Below, one piece after another: positions 24,922 through 32,942 of a stretch of DNA of 35,662 nt; position 1 is the stretch's first letter; each line of letters starts with the position of its first letter. The DNA lies in NCBI GenBank assembly GCA_947450115.1, contig CANFUE010000017.1:1-35662 (forward strand), given 5' to 3'. The notes below the pieces were generated by a model, which did no database searches, was not told the origin of the DNA, and saw nothing but the letters and a program-made list of their open reading frames with translations. A program made the translations under genes and the position numbers. This stretch comes from Acidimicrobiaceae bacterium. Its GTDB lineage: Bacteria > Actinomycetota > Acidimicrobiia > Acidimicrobiales > Ilumatobacteraceae.

Positions 24922-26214
24922 CTACGGCAAAACCCTCAACACGTGGCTTCTCGCGGCACCCACAACGTACAGAGAACCCGTAATGAGCACGGCATCGTCT
25001 GCAGAAGCGTGAAGAAGTGCCCGATTGCACGCCTCTCCCACATCGTCAATGGCTACGACGTCATCGCAGCCCATTTCTTTGGCGATTTCTTGGAGTTCAC
25101 GAGCGGGCATTCCACGCGGGCTTGGCGCCGTACAACACACCACCTGGTCGAACTCGTCAACACGCAATGCCGACAACAATTCGTATGCATCTCTGCTTTT
25201 CAGCATGCCCACCACAAGGCGTCGTGACCCCACTGGGTCGAAGTCGCTGAAGAAAACTTCTGCGCACACATCGGCACCCGCCGCATTATGCGCACCGTCA
25301 ATAATAACTAAAGGTTGATAATGCAATACTTCAAAACGGCCTGGCATTTCCACCGAGGCCAAGCCCTCCTCAAGCACATCACGATGAATCGATTTTGCAA
25401 AAAACATTTCAACAGCCGCAATAGCAGCACTCGCGTTATCTCCTTGGTGTCGGCCATGGAGTGGAATGAAAAGATCGCTGTATAACGCGTACGGCGTACG
25501 TACATCGATGAGGCGACCACCGAGTGCGAGATGGTTATCTTCACAAACAAAGTGTTCGCCACGGCGTGCTGCATGTGGCGCTACTTCTGAAAAGTATTCT
25601 GCTAGGTCGCTTGTTTCATCTCCGATAACCACATCAGAGCCTTCTTTGATGATGCCTACTTTTTCACGTGCAATATCGAACACTGTGGGGCCTGCATACT
25701 CGGTATGGTCGAGTGCGATGTTAGTAATGACAGCTACGTCTGCTCGCACAACATTGGTTGCATCCCAACGCCCCAACATGCCCACTTCAACTACGGCTAC
25801 ATCAACAGCAACATCGGCAAAATAGCGAAGCGCAGAGGCCGTGAGTATTTCAAAAAATGAAGGACGCAACCCAGCAAGCACTTCTACTTCTGCAATAGCA
25901 GCTATCTGGTCTGCAAAATCGGCGTCATCAATGGGAACCCCATCAACCATGATGCGCTCATTAATACGTTCAAGATGGGGGCTTGCGAAGGTTCCTACTT
26001 TCAAGCCATGTGCCATCAATAATTTGGTAATAATTTGCGAAGTGGAACCTTTGCCGTTTGTTCCTGTGACGTGCACAACCTTGTACGCGCTTTGTGGCTC
26101 TCCGAGCAGGTCTGAAATTGCGGAAATTTTGTCGAGCGAAGGGTCTTCTACCCGCCCGGTGCGCTCGAAACTGGAGTGCTCGTCTAGGTATGCAAGAGCC
26201 TCAATATAATTCAA
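24922..26214 (-). CDS. folC: Folylpolyglutamate synthase / dihydrofolate synthase
   Basis: Adds glutamates to folates and probably also makes dihydrofolate from dihydropteroate. A Mur-ligase-type protein of 430 residues with ATP loop VTGTNGKGSTSQ, DHTEYAGPT, GRHQGDNASAAIAAVE and IDGAHNAAG at the domain linker. The first in-frame start is a TTG at 26214 with no Shine-Dalgarno sequence, 26 bases after clpX; the N-terminus already reads as family sequence (NYIEALAYLDE), so the start is close to right. In many actinobacteria valS separates clpX and folC; it is absent here. Confidence 0.95.
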   Translation of the reverse strand: MNYIEALAYLDEHSSFERTGRVEDPSLDKISAISDLLGEPQSAYKVVHVTGTNGKGSTSQIITKLLMAHGLKVGTFASPHLERINERIMVDGVPIDDADFADQIAAIAEVEVLAGLRPSFFEILTASALRYFADVAVDVAVVEVGMLGRWDATNVVRADVAVITNIALDHTEYAGPTVFDIAREKVGIIKEGSDVVIGDETSDLAEYFSEVAPHAARRGEHFVCEDNHLALGGRLIDVRTPYALYSDLFIPLHGRHQGDNASAAIAAVEMFFAKSIHRDVLEEGLASVEMPGRFEVLHYQPLVIIDGAHNAAGADVCAEVFFSDFDPVGSRRLVVGMLKSRDAYELLSALRVDEFDQVVCCTAPSPRGMPARELQEIAKEMGCDDVVAIDDVGEACNRALLHASADDAVLITGSLYVVGAARSHVLRVLP

Positions 26215-26240
26215 AGGAGATACAGCCGATCTGACAAATA

Positions 26241-27524
26241 TTACGACGCAGCGCGACGCTGGCGAGTGGCTTTACTGCTCCCACGCATCACAATGAGTGG
26301 CGCAGTTTTATCGGTTACAGAACTTTCTGTTACTACAACTTTTGCAACATCACCCATTCCGGGAATTTCATACATTGTATTGAGAAGCACTTCTTCCAAA
26401 ATAGAACGAAGCCCGCGCGCACCGGTTCCGCGAGTTAACGCCAAATCTGCAATAGCTCGCAATGCCGTGGGCTCTATTTCTAATTCCACGTCTTCAAACC
26501 CAAAGACTTTTGCGTATTGCTTTACAAGAGCATTTTTTGGTTCAGTTAAAATGCTCATGAGCGCTTCATGGTCGAGGCTGTGCACCGCACCAATCATCGG
26601 TAAGCGCCCGATGAATTCAGGAATCATTCCGAACTTCAAGAGGTCTTCTGGCAGAACTTGCGCAAAGAGTTCACCTGGATCGCGCTCAGATTTTGAGAGC
26701 ACTGTTGCATGGAAGCCCATGCCCTTATGACCAATGCGTGACTCAATGATGGAATCGAGACCCGCAAAGGCTCCGCCGCAAATGAAGAGCACGTTGGTGG
26801 TGTCAATTTGAATGAACTCTTGATGCGGGTGCTTACGGCCACCTTGGGGCGGCACCGAGGCAACTGTTCCTTCAAGAATCTTCAATAACGCTTGTTGCAC
26901 GCCTTCGCCCGACACGTCGCGAGTAATTGAGGGGTTCTCGCTCTTGCGAGCAACCTTGTCGATTTCGTCGATGTAGATGATGCCGGTTTCTGCTTTTTTA
27001 ACATCGAAGTCGGCTGCCTGTAGCAACTTCAGCAAAATATTTTCTACGTCTTCACCAACGTAACCAGCCTCGGTGAGCGCGGTGGCATCGGCAATAGCAA
27101 AGGGAACATTGAGCATGCGCGCCAAAGTTTGGGCCAAGTGCGTTTTGCCGCAACCCGTTGGCCCGAGCATCAGAATATTGCTCTTTTGTAATTCCACGTC
27201 GTCACGGCGTGCAGCAGTAGATGAAATTTGATGTTGAATGCGTCGGTAGTGGTTGAACACCGCTACTGCGAGCACCTTCTTTGCTTGTTCCTGGCCAACA
27301 ACATATTCGTCGAGAAAGGTACGAATTTCACGCGGGGTTGGCAGTTCTTCAAAACGAACGTCGCCAGTTTCTGCAAACTCTTCTTCAATAATTTCGTTGC
27401 AGAGTTCAATGCACTCGTCGCAAACATAAACGCCAGGGCCAGCGATGAGCTTCTTCACTTGTTTTTGCGATTTACCGCAAAACGAGCATTTCAGCAATTC
27501 TCCTGAATCACCGAATTTTGCCAC
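26241..27524 (-). CDS. clpX: ATP-dependent Clp protease ATP-binding subunit ClpX
   Basis: An AAA+ unfoldase that feeds substrates to ClpP. 427 residues with an N-terminal zinc finger (Cys13, Cys16, Cys35, Cys38), Walker [10 protein letters not shown], Walker [10 protein letters not shown], the RIGHKGMGF region that carries the ClpP-docking loop (MGF in place of IGF), and sensor 2 [10 protein letters not shown]. The start is GTG with a GGGAGG site. It follows clpP by 21 bases, so the two are co-expressed. Confidence 0.98.
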   Translation of the reverse strand: MAKFGDSGELLKCSFCGKSQKQVKKLIAGPGVYVCDECIELCNEIIEEEFAETGDVRFEELPTPREIRTFLDEYVVGQEQAKKVLAVAVFNHYRRIQHQISSTAARRDDVELQKSNILMLGPTGCGKTHLAQTLARMLNVPFAIADATALTEAGYVGEDVENILLKLLQAADFDVKKAETGIIYIDEIDKVARKSENPSITRDVSGEGVQQALLKILEGTVASVPPQGGRKHPHQEFIQIDTTNVLFICGGAFAGLDSIIESRIGHKGMGFHATVLSKSERDPGELFAQVLPEDLLKFGMIPEFIGRLPMIGAVHSLDHEALMSILTEPKNALVKQYAKVFGFEDVELEIEPTALRAIADLALTRGTGARGLRSILEEVLLNTMYEIPGMGDVAKVVVTESSVTDKTAPLIVMRGSSKATRQRRAAS

Positions 27525-27545
27525 GAGGCCCTCCCAATACGTTGG

Positions 27546-28175
27546 TCAGCGGATCGGGCCGGAACGGTCGGTCAACTGACGGTTAGATATAACACCATCG
27601 ATAATGCCATACGCGAGTGCCTCTTGTGCTTCCATTACGAAGTCACGGTCGGTATCAGTATGGATTCTTTCAATGGGCTGCCCCGTATGGCCGGCCAATA
27701 TTTCTTCCAAAATGTCGCGCATCCGCATAATTTCACGAGCAGCGATCTCTAAATCGGTTACCTGTGAGTACCCCACCTGGGCATATGGCTGATGCAAAAG
27801 CACCCGAGCATGCGGCAAAGCAAGGCGCTTGCCCTTTGTGCCTGCAGCAAGAAGCACTGCCGCAGCTGAAGCAGCTTGCCCCAAACAAATGGTGGCAATG
27901 TCGTTCTTAATGAACTGCATGGTGTCGTAGATAGCGAAAAGTGCCGTGATGTCGCCACCAGGGCTATTGATATAGATGTTGATGTCTTTATCGGGGTTTT
28001 CGCTCTCGAGGTGAATGAGCTGTGCGCAAATGAGGTTGGCGATGGTGTCGTCAATGGGTGTACCCAAGAAGATGATGTTCTCTTTCAGCAATCGGCTGTA
28101 GAGGTCATACACCCGTTCACCGCGACTCGTCGTTTCCGTGACGTTCGGAACGTAATAGTTCGTAATGCTATTCAT
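27546..28175 (-). CDS. clpP: ATP-dependent Clp protease proteolytic subunit ClpP
   Basis: A serine protease ring subunit, 209 residues. The catalytic triad reads Ser103 (GQAASAAAV), His128 (ARVLLHQPY) and Asp178 (DTDRDF); the spacing Ser-His is 25, as in known ClpP. The N-terminal [10 protein letters not shown] is the mature start with little propeptide. Actinobacteria commonly carry clpP1 and clpP2 in tandem here, but only one gene is present between tig and clpX. GAGG lies before the ATG. Confidence 0.97.
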   Translation of the reverse strand: MNSITNYYVPNVTETTSRGERVYDLYSRLLKENIIFLGTPIDDTIANLICAQLIHLESENPDKDINIYINSPGGDITALFAIYDTMQFIKNDIATICLGQAASAAAVLLAAGTKGKRLALPHARVLLHQPYAQVGYSQVTDLEIAAREIMRMRDILEEILAGHTGQPIERIHTDTDRDFVMEAQEALAYGIIDGVISNRQLTDRSGPIR

Positions 28176-28218
28176 AGAGCCTCAGTGCTTTTCTTTGATG
28201 TCGTTGCTGATCCACAAA

Positions 28219-29592
28219 CTAGTCGTGATCGTGGTCATGATCATGATCATGGTCGTGATCGTGGTCGTGATCGTGGTCAGAATGACCAAGAACAGTGTCG
28301 CGATCGAGAGCATTTCCCTCGGGGTCGACCATTGTCACATTGTGCAATAGCCAATCGAGAGCTTTTGACTTTGCAATTTGCGCCGACAGATCGGGAATTG
28401 CATCATTTTTCTCGTAGGCCTTACGCACTTGGGCAACTTTTTGACCCACTTGCATTGCTACCCGCTGGAATTCAAGGTCGAGATCGTCGGAAGTGACTTC
28501 AAGGCCTTCTGCCACCGCCACAGCGCGCAAGGCGAGGTCGGCCTTGGCAGCTTTTTGTGACTGGCCACGCATTGACTCGATGAATGCATTGGTGTCTTGG
28601 CCCGTTGCCGACAACCACTGGTCGAGAGCAATGCCCTGTGCCTGAAACTGTTGAATGGTGTTCTGCACGCGATTTTGCAAATCGTTTGCCACCATCACTT
28701 CTGGCGCTTCGATATCAACAAGATCAGCAAGCGCATCGGTAACACGCTCTACCAACATATTGCGAGCCTGATTCAACTTTATTCCGCTGATGCGTTCGGT
28801 AATACCGGCGCGCCATGCTTCTACCGTGTCGTGCTCGGCAACATGTTCTGAAACCCACTCATCGGTAAGTTCTGCAAGCTCAAGCACTTGCACACGTTGC
28901 ACGGTGACAGTGAAATCGGCAGGCAACTCGGTGCCATTAGGTGTTGCATTAAACGTAAGTGTTGCGCCTTTCACCGAACCCGTAACTTCTTCGTCAAAAG
29001 TTGGAGCAACCCAACCACGACCAATTTCATATACCCAATCGTCTGTATTTAATCCTGGTACTGGGTTTCCGTCACGCGTACCTGCCAAGTCGACTGTGAT
29101 GTAGTCGCCAGCTTGTGCCGGACGATCGACGTCGGCAAGTTCGCCATGACGACGACGCTCTGATGCAACAGCCTCTTCGATGTCTTCTTCCGCGGCAACA
29201 ATTGCGGGTAACTCCACGCGCAAACCCTGGTAGCCAGGAACCGTGACAACGGGGCGCACTTCACATGTTGCGTCGAAAGCAACAACACCATCTTCTTCAC
29301 CCGAGGTGAGCGAAACATCGGGAGTTGCAATGAGGTCGATACTGTGCTCGCGCACTGCTTGTGCCAGGTACACCGGCACGGAGTCTTGAATTGCTTGCTG
29401 ACGAGCAGCGGCAATGCCGATGCGGGCCTCGAGCAATTTGCGCGGTGCCTTGCCGTCGCGGAAGCCCGGCATGCGGACTTCTTTGGCAATTTTCTTAAAG
29501 GCCATGTCGATGCCGCGGTCGAGTTCCGACTGCTCTAACTCGACAGAGAGTTTGACTTTGTTGTCTTCGAGGGTTTCAAGAGTGCTTTTCAC
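28219..29592 (-). CDS. tig: Trigger factor with C-terminal His-Asp repeat
   Basis: A ribosome-bound chaperone and peptidyl-prolyl isomerase that receives nascent chains. The GTG at 29592 starts family sequence (KSTLETLEDNKVKLSVEL) and gives about 458 residues; the open frame to 29649 is not family-like. The ribosome-binding signature GFRDGKAPRKLLE is near residues 43-55. A PPIase domain (GDYITVDLAG to TVQRVQVLEL) and the helical C-domain follow. The end is unusual: GHSD followed by nine His-Asp pairs just before the stop, a likely metal-binding or disordered acidic tail. It heads the tig-clpP-clpX string and is divergent from a small gene on the plus strand. Confidence 0.95.
   Translation of the reverse strand: MKSTLETLEDNKVKLSVELEQSELDRGIDMAFKKIAKEVRMPGFRDGKAPRKLLEARIGIAAARQQAIQDSVPVYLAQAVREHSIDLIATPDVSLTSGEEDGVVAFDATCEVRPVVTVPGYQGLRVELPAIVAAEEDIEEAVASERRRHGELADVDRPAQAGDYITVDLAGTRDGNPVPGLNTDDWVYEIGRGWVAPTFDEEVTGSVKGATLTFNATPNGTELPADFTVTVQRVQVLELAELTDEWVSEHVAEHDTVEAWRAGITERISGIKLNQARNMLVERVTDALADLVDIEAPEVMVANDLQNRVQNTIQQFQAQGIALDQWLSATGQDTNAFIESMRGQSQKAAKADLALRAVAVAEGLEVTSDDLDLEFQRVAMQVGQKVAQVRKAYEKNDAIPDLSAQIAKSKALDWLLHNVTMVDPEGNALDRDTVLGHSDHDHDHDHDHDHDHDHDHD
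28222..28278 (-). repeat. Hexanucleotide repeat coding (His-Asp)n in trigger factor
   Basis: Nineteen codons alternating GAC/GAT and CAC/CAT, that is D(HD)9, lie directly before the tig stop. Codon third positions vary, so the repeat is not a perfect six-base array. This suggests selection or age at the protein level rather than very recent slippage. Copy number could still vary between strains. Confidence 0.9.
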
Positions 29593-29641
29593 AGGATGCA
29601 GAGTGTATCGGGAAGCATGGATGTGGGGTTTACCTCCCTCT

Positions 29642-29935
29642 ATGAGCAAGAATAGGGGTATGACGTTCTGGAAGCCTCACGCCCTTGCCACTCCGCACCC
29701 CGACCAAATTGACTTGCGCAATGGAGACAAGGTTGTTTCTCTTGTTGATATGCGCACCGACGATGGAATTGTTGCTTCAGGGACCCCGGGCAAAGTGATT
29801 TTGTCAAATGGGTTCAACTGGCAGCGCTACCGCGTGCTTTTTGCCAACGGTGTGGAAATGGGCGACCTCGATCAGAGACACATCGCACCCACTGGCCGCA
29901 CGGCGAAGCGTCTCATTAAGGCCGCACGCCGATAA
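29642..29935 (+). CDS. Small conserved-looking basic protein (97 aa), SH3-like
   Basis: The family is not named by me. The central part (NGDKVVSLVDMRTDDGIVASGTPGKVIL, then FNWQRYRVLFANGVEMGDLDQRHI, given here as two separate motifs) alternates hydrophobic residues and turns like a small beta barrel of the SH3/KOW type. The C-terminus is basic (RTAKRLIKAARR), suggesting contact with nucleic acid or ribosome, which is inference. ATG 29642 gives 97 residues and ATG 29660 gives 91; neither has a convincing Shine-Dalgarno sequence, and the message may be leaderless. It is divergent from tig and 12 bases ahead of the tRNA. Confidence 0.65.
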   Translation: MSKNRGMTFWKPHALATPHPDQIDLRNGDKVVSLVDMRTDDGIVASGTPGKVILSNGFNWQRYRVLFANGVEMGDLDQRHIAPTGRTAKRLIKAARR

Positions 29936-29947
29936 GGTCTTCTTTTC

Positions 29948-30020
29948 CGGGGTGTGGCGCAGTTGGTAGCGTGCCTGGTTTGGGACCAGGAGGCCGGGGG
30001 TTCGAGTCCCCCCACCCCGA
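29948..30020 (+). tRNA. tRNA-Pro (UGG)
   Basis: A complete 73-base cloverleaf: acceptor CGGGGTG with CACCCCG, D stem GCGC/GCGT with AGTTGGTA loop, anticodon stem CCTGG/CCAGG around TTTGGGA (anticodon TGG), five-base variable region, T arm GGGGG-TTCGAGT-CCCCC, and discriminator A. The 3' CCA is not encoded (CAA follows), so it must be added after transcription. Confidence 0.97.
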
Positions 30021-30093
30021 CAATTCACCGGAAATTAGTGCCGTTCTCAGAGCAGCAGTTGCCAGTTATCAAATCGCCAAGCTATTGTGACTA

Positions 30094-30117
30094 TTGACAC
30101 TCCAACCGCGGAGTGTT
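30094..30117 (+). promoter_or_regulatory. TTGACA element with inverted repeat upstream of the ABC operon
   Basis: TTGACA at 30094-30099 is a consensus -35. Overlapping it is an inverted repeat, ACACTCC (30097-30103) and GGAGTGT (30110-30116), separated by six bases; the -10 region 17 bases on (TGAATA) is poor. The layout suggests a promoter whose weak -10 and internal palindrome allow control by a dimeric regulator. The other bases between the tRNA and the start codon show nothing further. Confidence 0.4.
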
Positions 30118-30150
30118 GAATACACAGCTCAAACCAATGAGGGGTATCAC

Positions 30151-31896
30151 ATGTTCCAACGTTCGACTACCGGGTCACGAGTGATGAAGAAAGTAGGAGC
30201 TGGTGTTGTACTAGCTCTTCTCGCTTCCACCGTGCCAATGGCAGCAAATGCAGCCAAAACCACTTCTTCGGCTAGCGCCGCCACACCAGTATCTGGGGGA
30301 AAAATTACTGTTGGTGTATTCGACACCTTTGCCGGATACTGCATGAAGCAAATTCTTGCCAACTCAGCACTCGGTGGCGCACGCAGCATTGCTGAAACAC
30401 TCTTTGAGCGCAATAGCGACGGCAGAGTTGTTCCGTTCTTATTGAAAGGCGCTACACCTAACGCCGACTTCACAACATGGAACTTGTCAATTCGCAAAAA
30501 AGTCGATGGAACTCCCATTCAGTTCAGTGACGGAGTGGCATGGAATGCCGATGCTCTCATTGCCAACTTCAATGCAATTCGTGGCATGACCTACGTGGCA
30601 AACCTTAAAACCGACACCGAGAAAAACTTCTTTGGTTCTACTGCGGTTGCTACCGGAAACATCGTGAGCACTACCAAAGCAGACGACTACACAGTCGTGC
30701 TCAAGCTCAACAAGCCTCAAGCCGACCTGCGCGAATTGTTGTACGCCTCTGGTCGTTTCATCATGCGTTCACCAAACATGTTCAAAGACCCTGCCAAATG
30801 CGCAAGCACCCTCGTGGGAACTGGCCCTTTCATGCAACAGTCTTCCGAGCCTACAAAGCTTGTTGTGGTGAAGAACCCAAACTACTGGCGTAAAGATGCA
30901 GCAGGCAAAAAGTTGCCTTATCTCGACCAGATCACCTTTAAGTATGTTGTGGAATCTGCCGCACGAGTTGCTGGTTTGAAGTCTGGTTCACTCGATGCAG
31001 CCCAGTTCAGCTCCGCTTCAGAGACAAAGCAGATGAAAGATCTCAGTACATCTTCTGCTGTGTCATATTTCAAAACAGGCGGCGACTTCTATCCATCGTT
31101 GTGGTTCAACACATCAATTGCTCCGTTCAATAGCCTCAATGCGCGCAAGGCCGTTTCTTTCGCCTTAGACCGTGACCTCTGGGCTAAAACTCGCGGCAAT
31201 GGCATTACTGAAGCAGCAACAAGCATCGTTGGCAAGAACAACGTCATGTATTCCACCAAGAATTTCGCCACCTTCAACCTTGCGAAGGCAAAGAAATACG
31301 CAGCGGATTACAAGACCGAAACAGGAAAAGACCTCGAGTTCGTCTTTCCTTCTGCAAACGACAGCTCCACACGCGCAAACTCCAAGGCATTTGTTGCCAT
31401 GATGAAAAAAGCCGGAATCAAGGCCTCCTTCAATGAGGAACTCCTGAGCGACATTGTGAACAAGGGATTCTTTGAAGTGGGCACGGGGCTGAAGTACCAA
31501 GCTGCATTCCTCCTCACATTGGAAGGCCTCGATGCCGCCTTTAACTACATCTTCTTGTCATCGAATATGTTTGAAGCAGGAACAACAAACCCAATGGCCG
31601 GTTTGGCTCGCCTTGCCAAAATAGATACCTTGCTGAACATCACCAAGCACAAAGATGCACAACTCGATGCGCTCTTAGAAGCCGCACGTGCCTCAGGAAC
31701 TGCTGCTGACTACAAGAAGGTCACCGAGCGGATCCAAGACCAGGCGTACATTGCCAACATCACGTATCAGTCATACGCAATGGCCACCACCAAGAAAATC
31801 TTCGGTGTGGGTCAGACCAAATTGGCTGCCGGTGGTTCGGCACCTGCAGTATTCAACTGGGGAACAAACTGGACCAGTGTTTGGAAGAAAAAGTAA
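30151..31896 (+). CDS. ABC transporter substrate-binding protein, family 5 (peptide/nickel type)
   Basis: The extracytoplasmic receptor of the ABC importer encoded downstream; it binds peptides or similar ligands, and the exact ligand is unknown. ATG 30151 has GAGGGG seven bases before it and gives 581 residues; an ATG at 30184 is an alternative. A Sec signal peptide (MKKVGAGVVLALLAS and ANA as likely cleavage) is present, but no lipobox Cys follows, so it is not a classical lipoprotein. The mature protein has family-5 sequence: VVPFLLKGATPNADFTTWNL, GVAWNADALIANFNAI, TKLVVVKNPNYWRKDA and FNSLNARKAVSFALDR. A short Ala/Ser/Thr linker follows the signal. It is separated from the permeases by a strong terminator hairpin. 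Confidence 0.93.
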   Translation: MFQRSTTGSRVMKKVGAGVVLALLASTVPMAANAAKTTSSASAATPVSGGKITVGVFDTFAGYCMKQILANSALGGARSIAETLFERNSDGRVVPFLLKGATPNADFTTWNLSIRKKVDGTPIQFSDGVAWNADALIANFNAIRGMTYVANLKTDTEKNFFGSTAVATGNIVSTTKADDYTVVLKLNKPQADLRELLYASGRFIMRSPNMFKDPAKCASTLVGTGPFMQQSSEPTKLVVVKNPNYWRKDAAGKKLPYLDQITFKYVVESAARVAGLKSGSLDAAQFSSASETKQMKDLSTSSAVSYFKTGGDFYPSLWFNTSIAPFNSLNARKAVSFALDRDLWAKTRGNGITEAATSIVGKNNVMYSTKNFATFNLAKAKKYAADYKTETGKDLEFVFPSANDSSTRANSKAFVAMMKKAGIKASFNEELLSDIVNKGFFEVGTGLKYQAAFLLTLEGLDAAFNYIFLSSNMFEAGTTNPMAGLARLAKIDTLLNITKHKDAQLDALLEAARASGTAADYKKVTERIQDQAYIANITYQSYAMATTKKIFGVGQTKLAAGGSAPAVFNWGTNWTSVWKKK

Positions 31897-31929
31897 AAAA
31901 AATTCGTACTTAGTTACGTAAATGTAAAA

Positions 31930-31964
31930 GAGGCCCCGGAAGGATTCTTCCGGGGCCTCTTTTT
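31930..31964 (+). terminator. Strong intrinsic terminator between binding protein and permease genes
   Basis: A perfect 13-pair stem, GAGGCCCCGGAAG (31930-31942) with CTTCCGGGGCCTC (31947-31959), loop GATT, followed by TTTTT. It lies 33 bases after the binding-protein stop and 22 bases before the first permease. AAAA on the 5' side makes it symmetrical. It likely stops most transcripts after the binding-protein gene and leaves a lower level for the membrane components. Confidence 0.92.
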
Positions 31965-31985
31965 ATGCGAGACTATTGAGAAGTT

Positions 31986-32942
31986 ATGACTCGTGCACTT
32001 CCCATATTGCGCAGACTTGGCGCACTTCTCGCAGTTATTGTGCTCTCTACTTTTTTCTTGTCATGCCTTTTGCGTTTACTACCCACCGACCTTGTCGACA
32101 TGATTCTCTCCATGGGCACACCGCAAGAAAAAGCTGCACTACGCCACACGTTGTATTTAGATCGTGATGTTTTCACTTCATACATCATGTGGTTCAGCCA
32201 CTTTATTCGTGGCGACATGGGCATCATTTACGGCACTGGCGGTGGTGAAACAGTGTGGAGCCATGTCACCCGCAGTCTTCCCATTTCGCTTCTCATTATG
32301 CTCTACACGCAAGTTTTTGCACTTGTAATAGCTGTGCCACTTGGCATTTTTACTGCATACCGCGCCGGCAAAAAGTCAGATCGCGCCATATCGAATACCC
32401 TCTTTACGGCTTCTTCAGTACCCAACTTTGCTTTAGCGTTTCTGCTCATCATTGTGGTTGGAGTCAAGCTCAAGTGGCTCCCAACGCTTGAATACGTTGG
32501 CTTTAAGGAAAACCCGTTTCAACACTTCAAACACCTTGCTATTCCCTGCATCAGCTTGGGGGTTGGTTTAGCTGCGTCGTACACGCGTCTATTACGCACC
32601 GACGTCATTGCCGCGCTGAAAGATGACTACGTCACCATGGCGGCTTCAAAAGGACTGTCCGACTCACGTATTCTTTTAACCCACGTGTTTCGTCCAGCAA
32701 GTGTCACTCTTCTCACAGCAGCTGCGCTCAACATGGGTGCACTGATTGGCGGAACCCTCGTCATTGAAACAATATTTGCAATTCCTGGTTTTGGTTTTGA
32801 AATTGCTTACGCACTCGGAACCAAAGAATTTGTTGCCTTACAGTCGTTCATTGCCATCACTGCAATTGGATACGTCATCTTCAACGTCACTGCCGATTTA
32901 TTGATTGGTGTTGTCGACCCACGCACACGAGGTTCGCGATGA
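31986..32942 (+). CDS. ABC transporter permease, DppB/OppB type
   Basis: The first membrane subunit of the importer, 318 residues, about six helices. The N-terminal helix and TDLVDMILSMGTPQEK-like loop, followed by YIMWFSHFIRGDMGIIY, match the OppB/DppB N-terminal pattern. The ATPase-contact (EAA) loop is MAASKGLSDSRILLTHVFRP near residues 217-236, and GGTLVIETIFAIPGFG is typical. ATG 31986 is 22 bases past the terminator hairpin. The stop overlaps the next permease start. Confidence 0.94.
   Translation: MTRALPILRRLGALLAVIVLSTFFLSCLLRLLPTDLVDMILSMGTPQEKAALRHTLYLDRDVFTSYIMWFSHFIRGDMGIIYGTGGGETVWSHVTRSLPISLLIMLYTQVFALVIAVPLGIFTAYRAGKKSDRAISNTLFTASSVPNFALAFLLIIVVGVKLKWLPTLEYVGFKENPFQHFKHLAIPCISLGVGLAASYTRLLRTDVIAALKDDYVTMAASKGLSDSRILLTHVFRPASVTLLTAAALNMGALIGGTLVIETIFAIPGFGFEIAYALGTKEFVALQSFIAITAIGYVIFNVTADLLIGVVDPRTRGSR

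Noticed and set aside
28222-28278. Tandem repeat considered as a CRISPR or noncoding satellite
   Set aside because: It is a six-base coding pattern in frame at the end of tig with synonymous variation and no spacers.
29593-29649. Upstream extension of trigger factor
   Set aside because: The extra 19 residues are not family-like, while GTG 29592 starts directly at the conserved trigger factor N-terminus.
30094-30117. CIRCE (HrcA) element
   Set aside because: The arms share CACTC/GAGTG with CIRCE, but the outer bases differ from TTAGCACTC and the spacer is eight rather than nine bases; the gene behind it is not a heat-shock gene.
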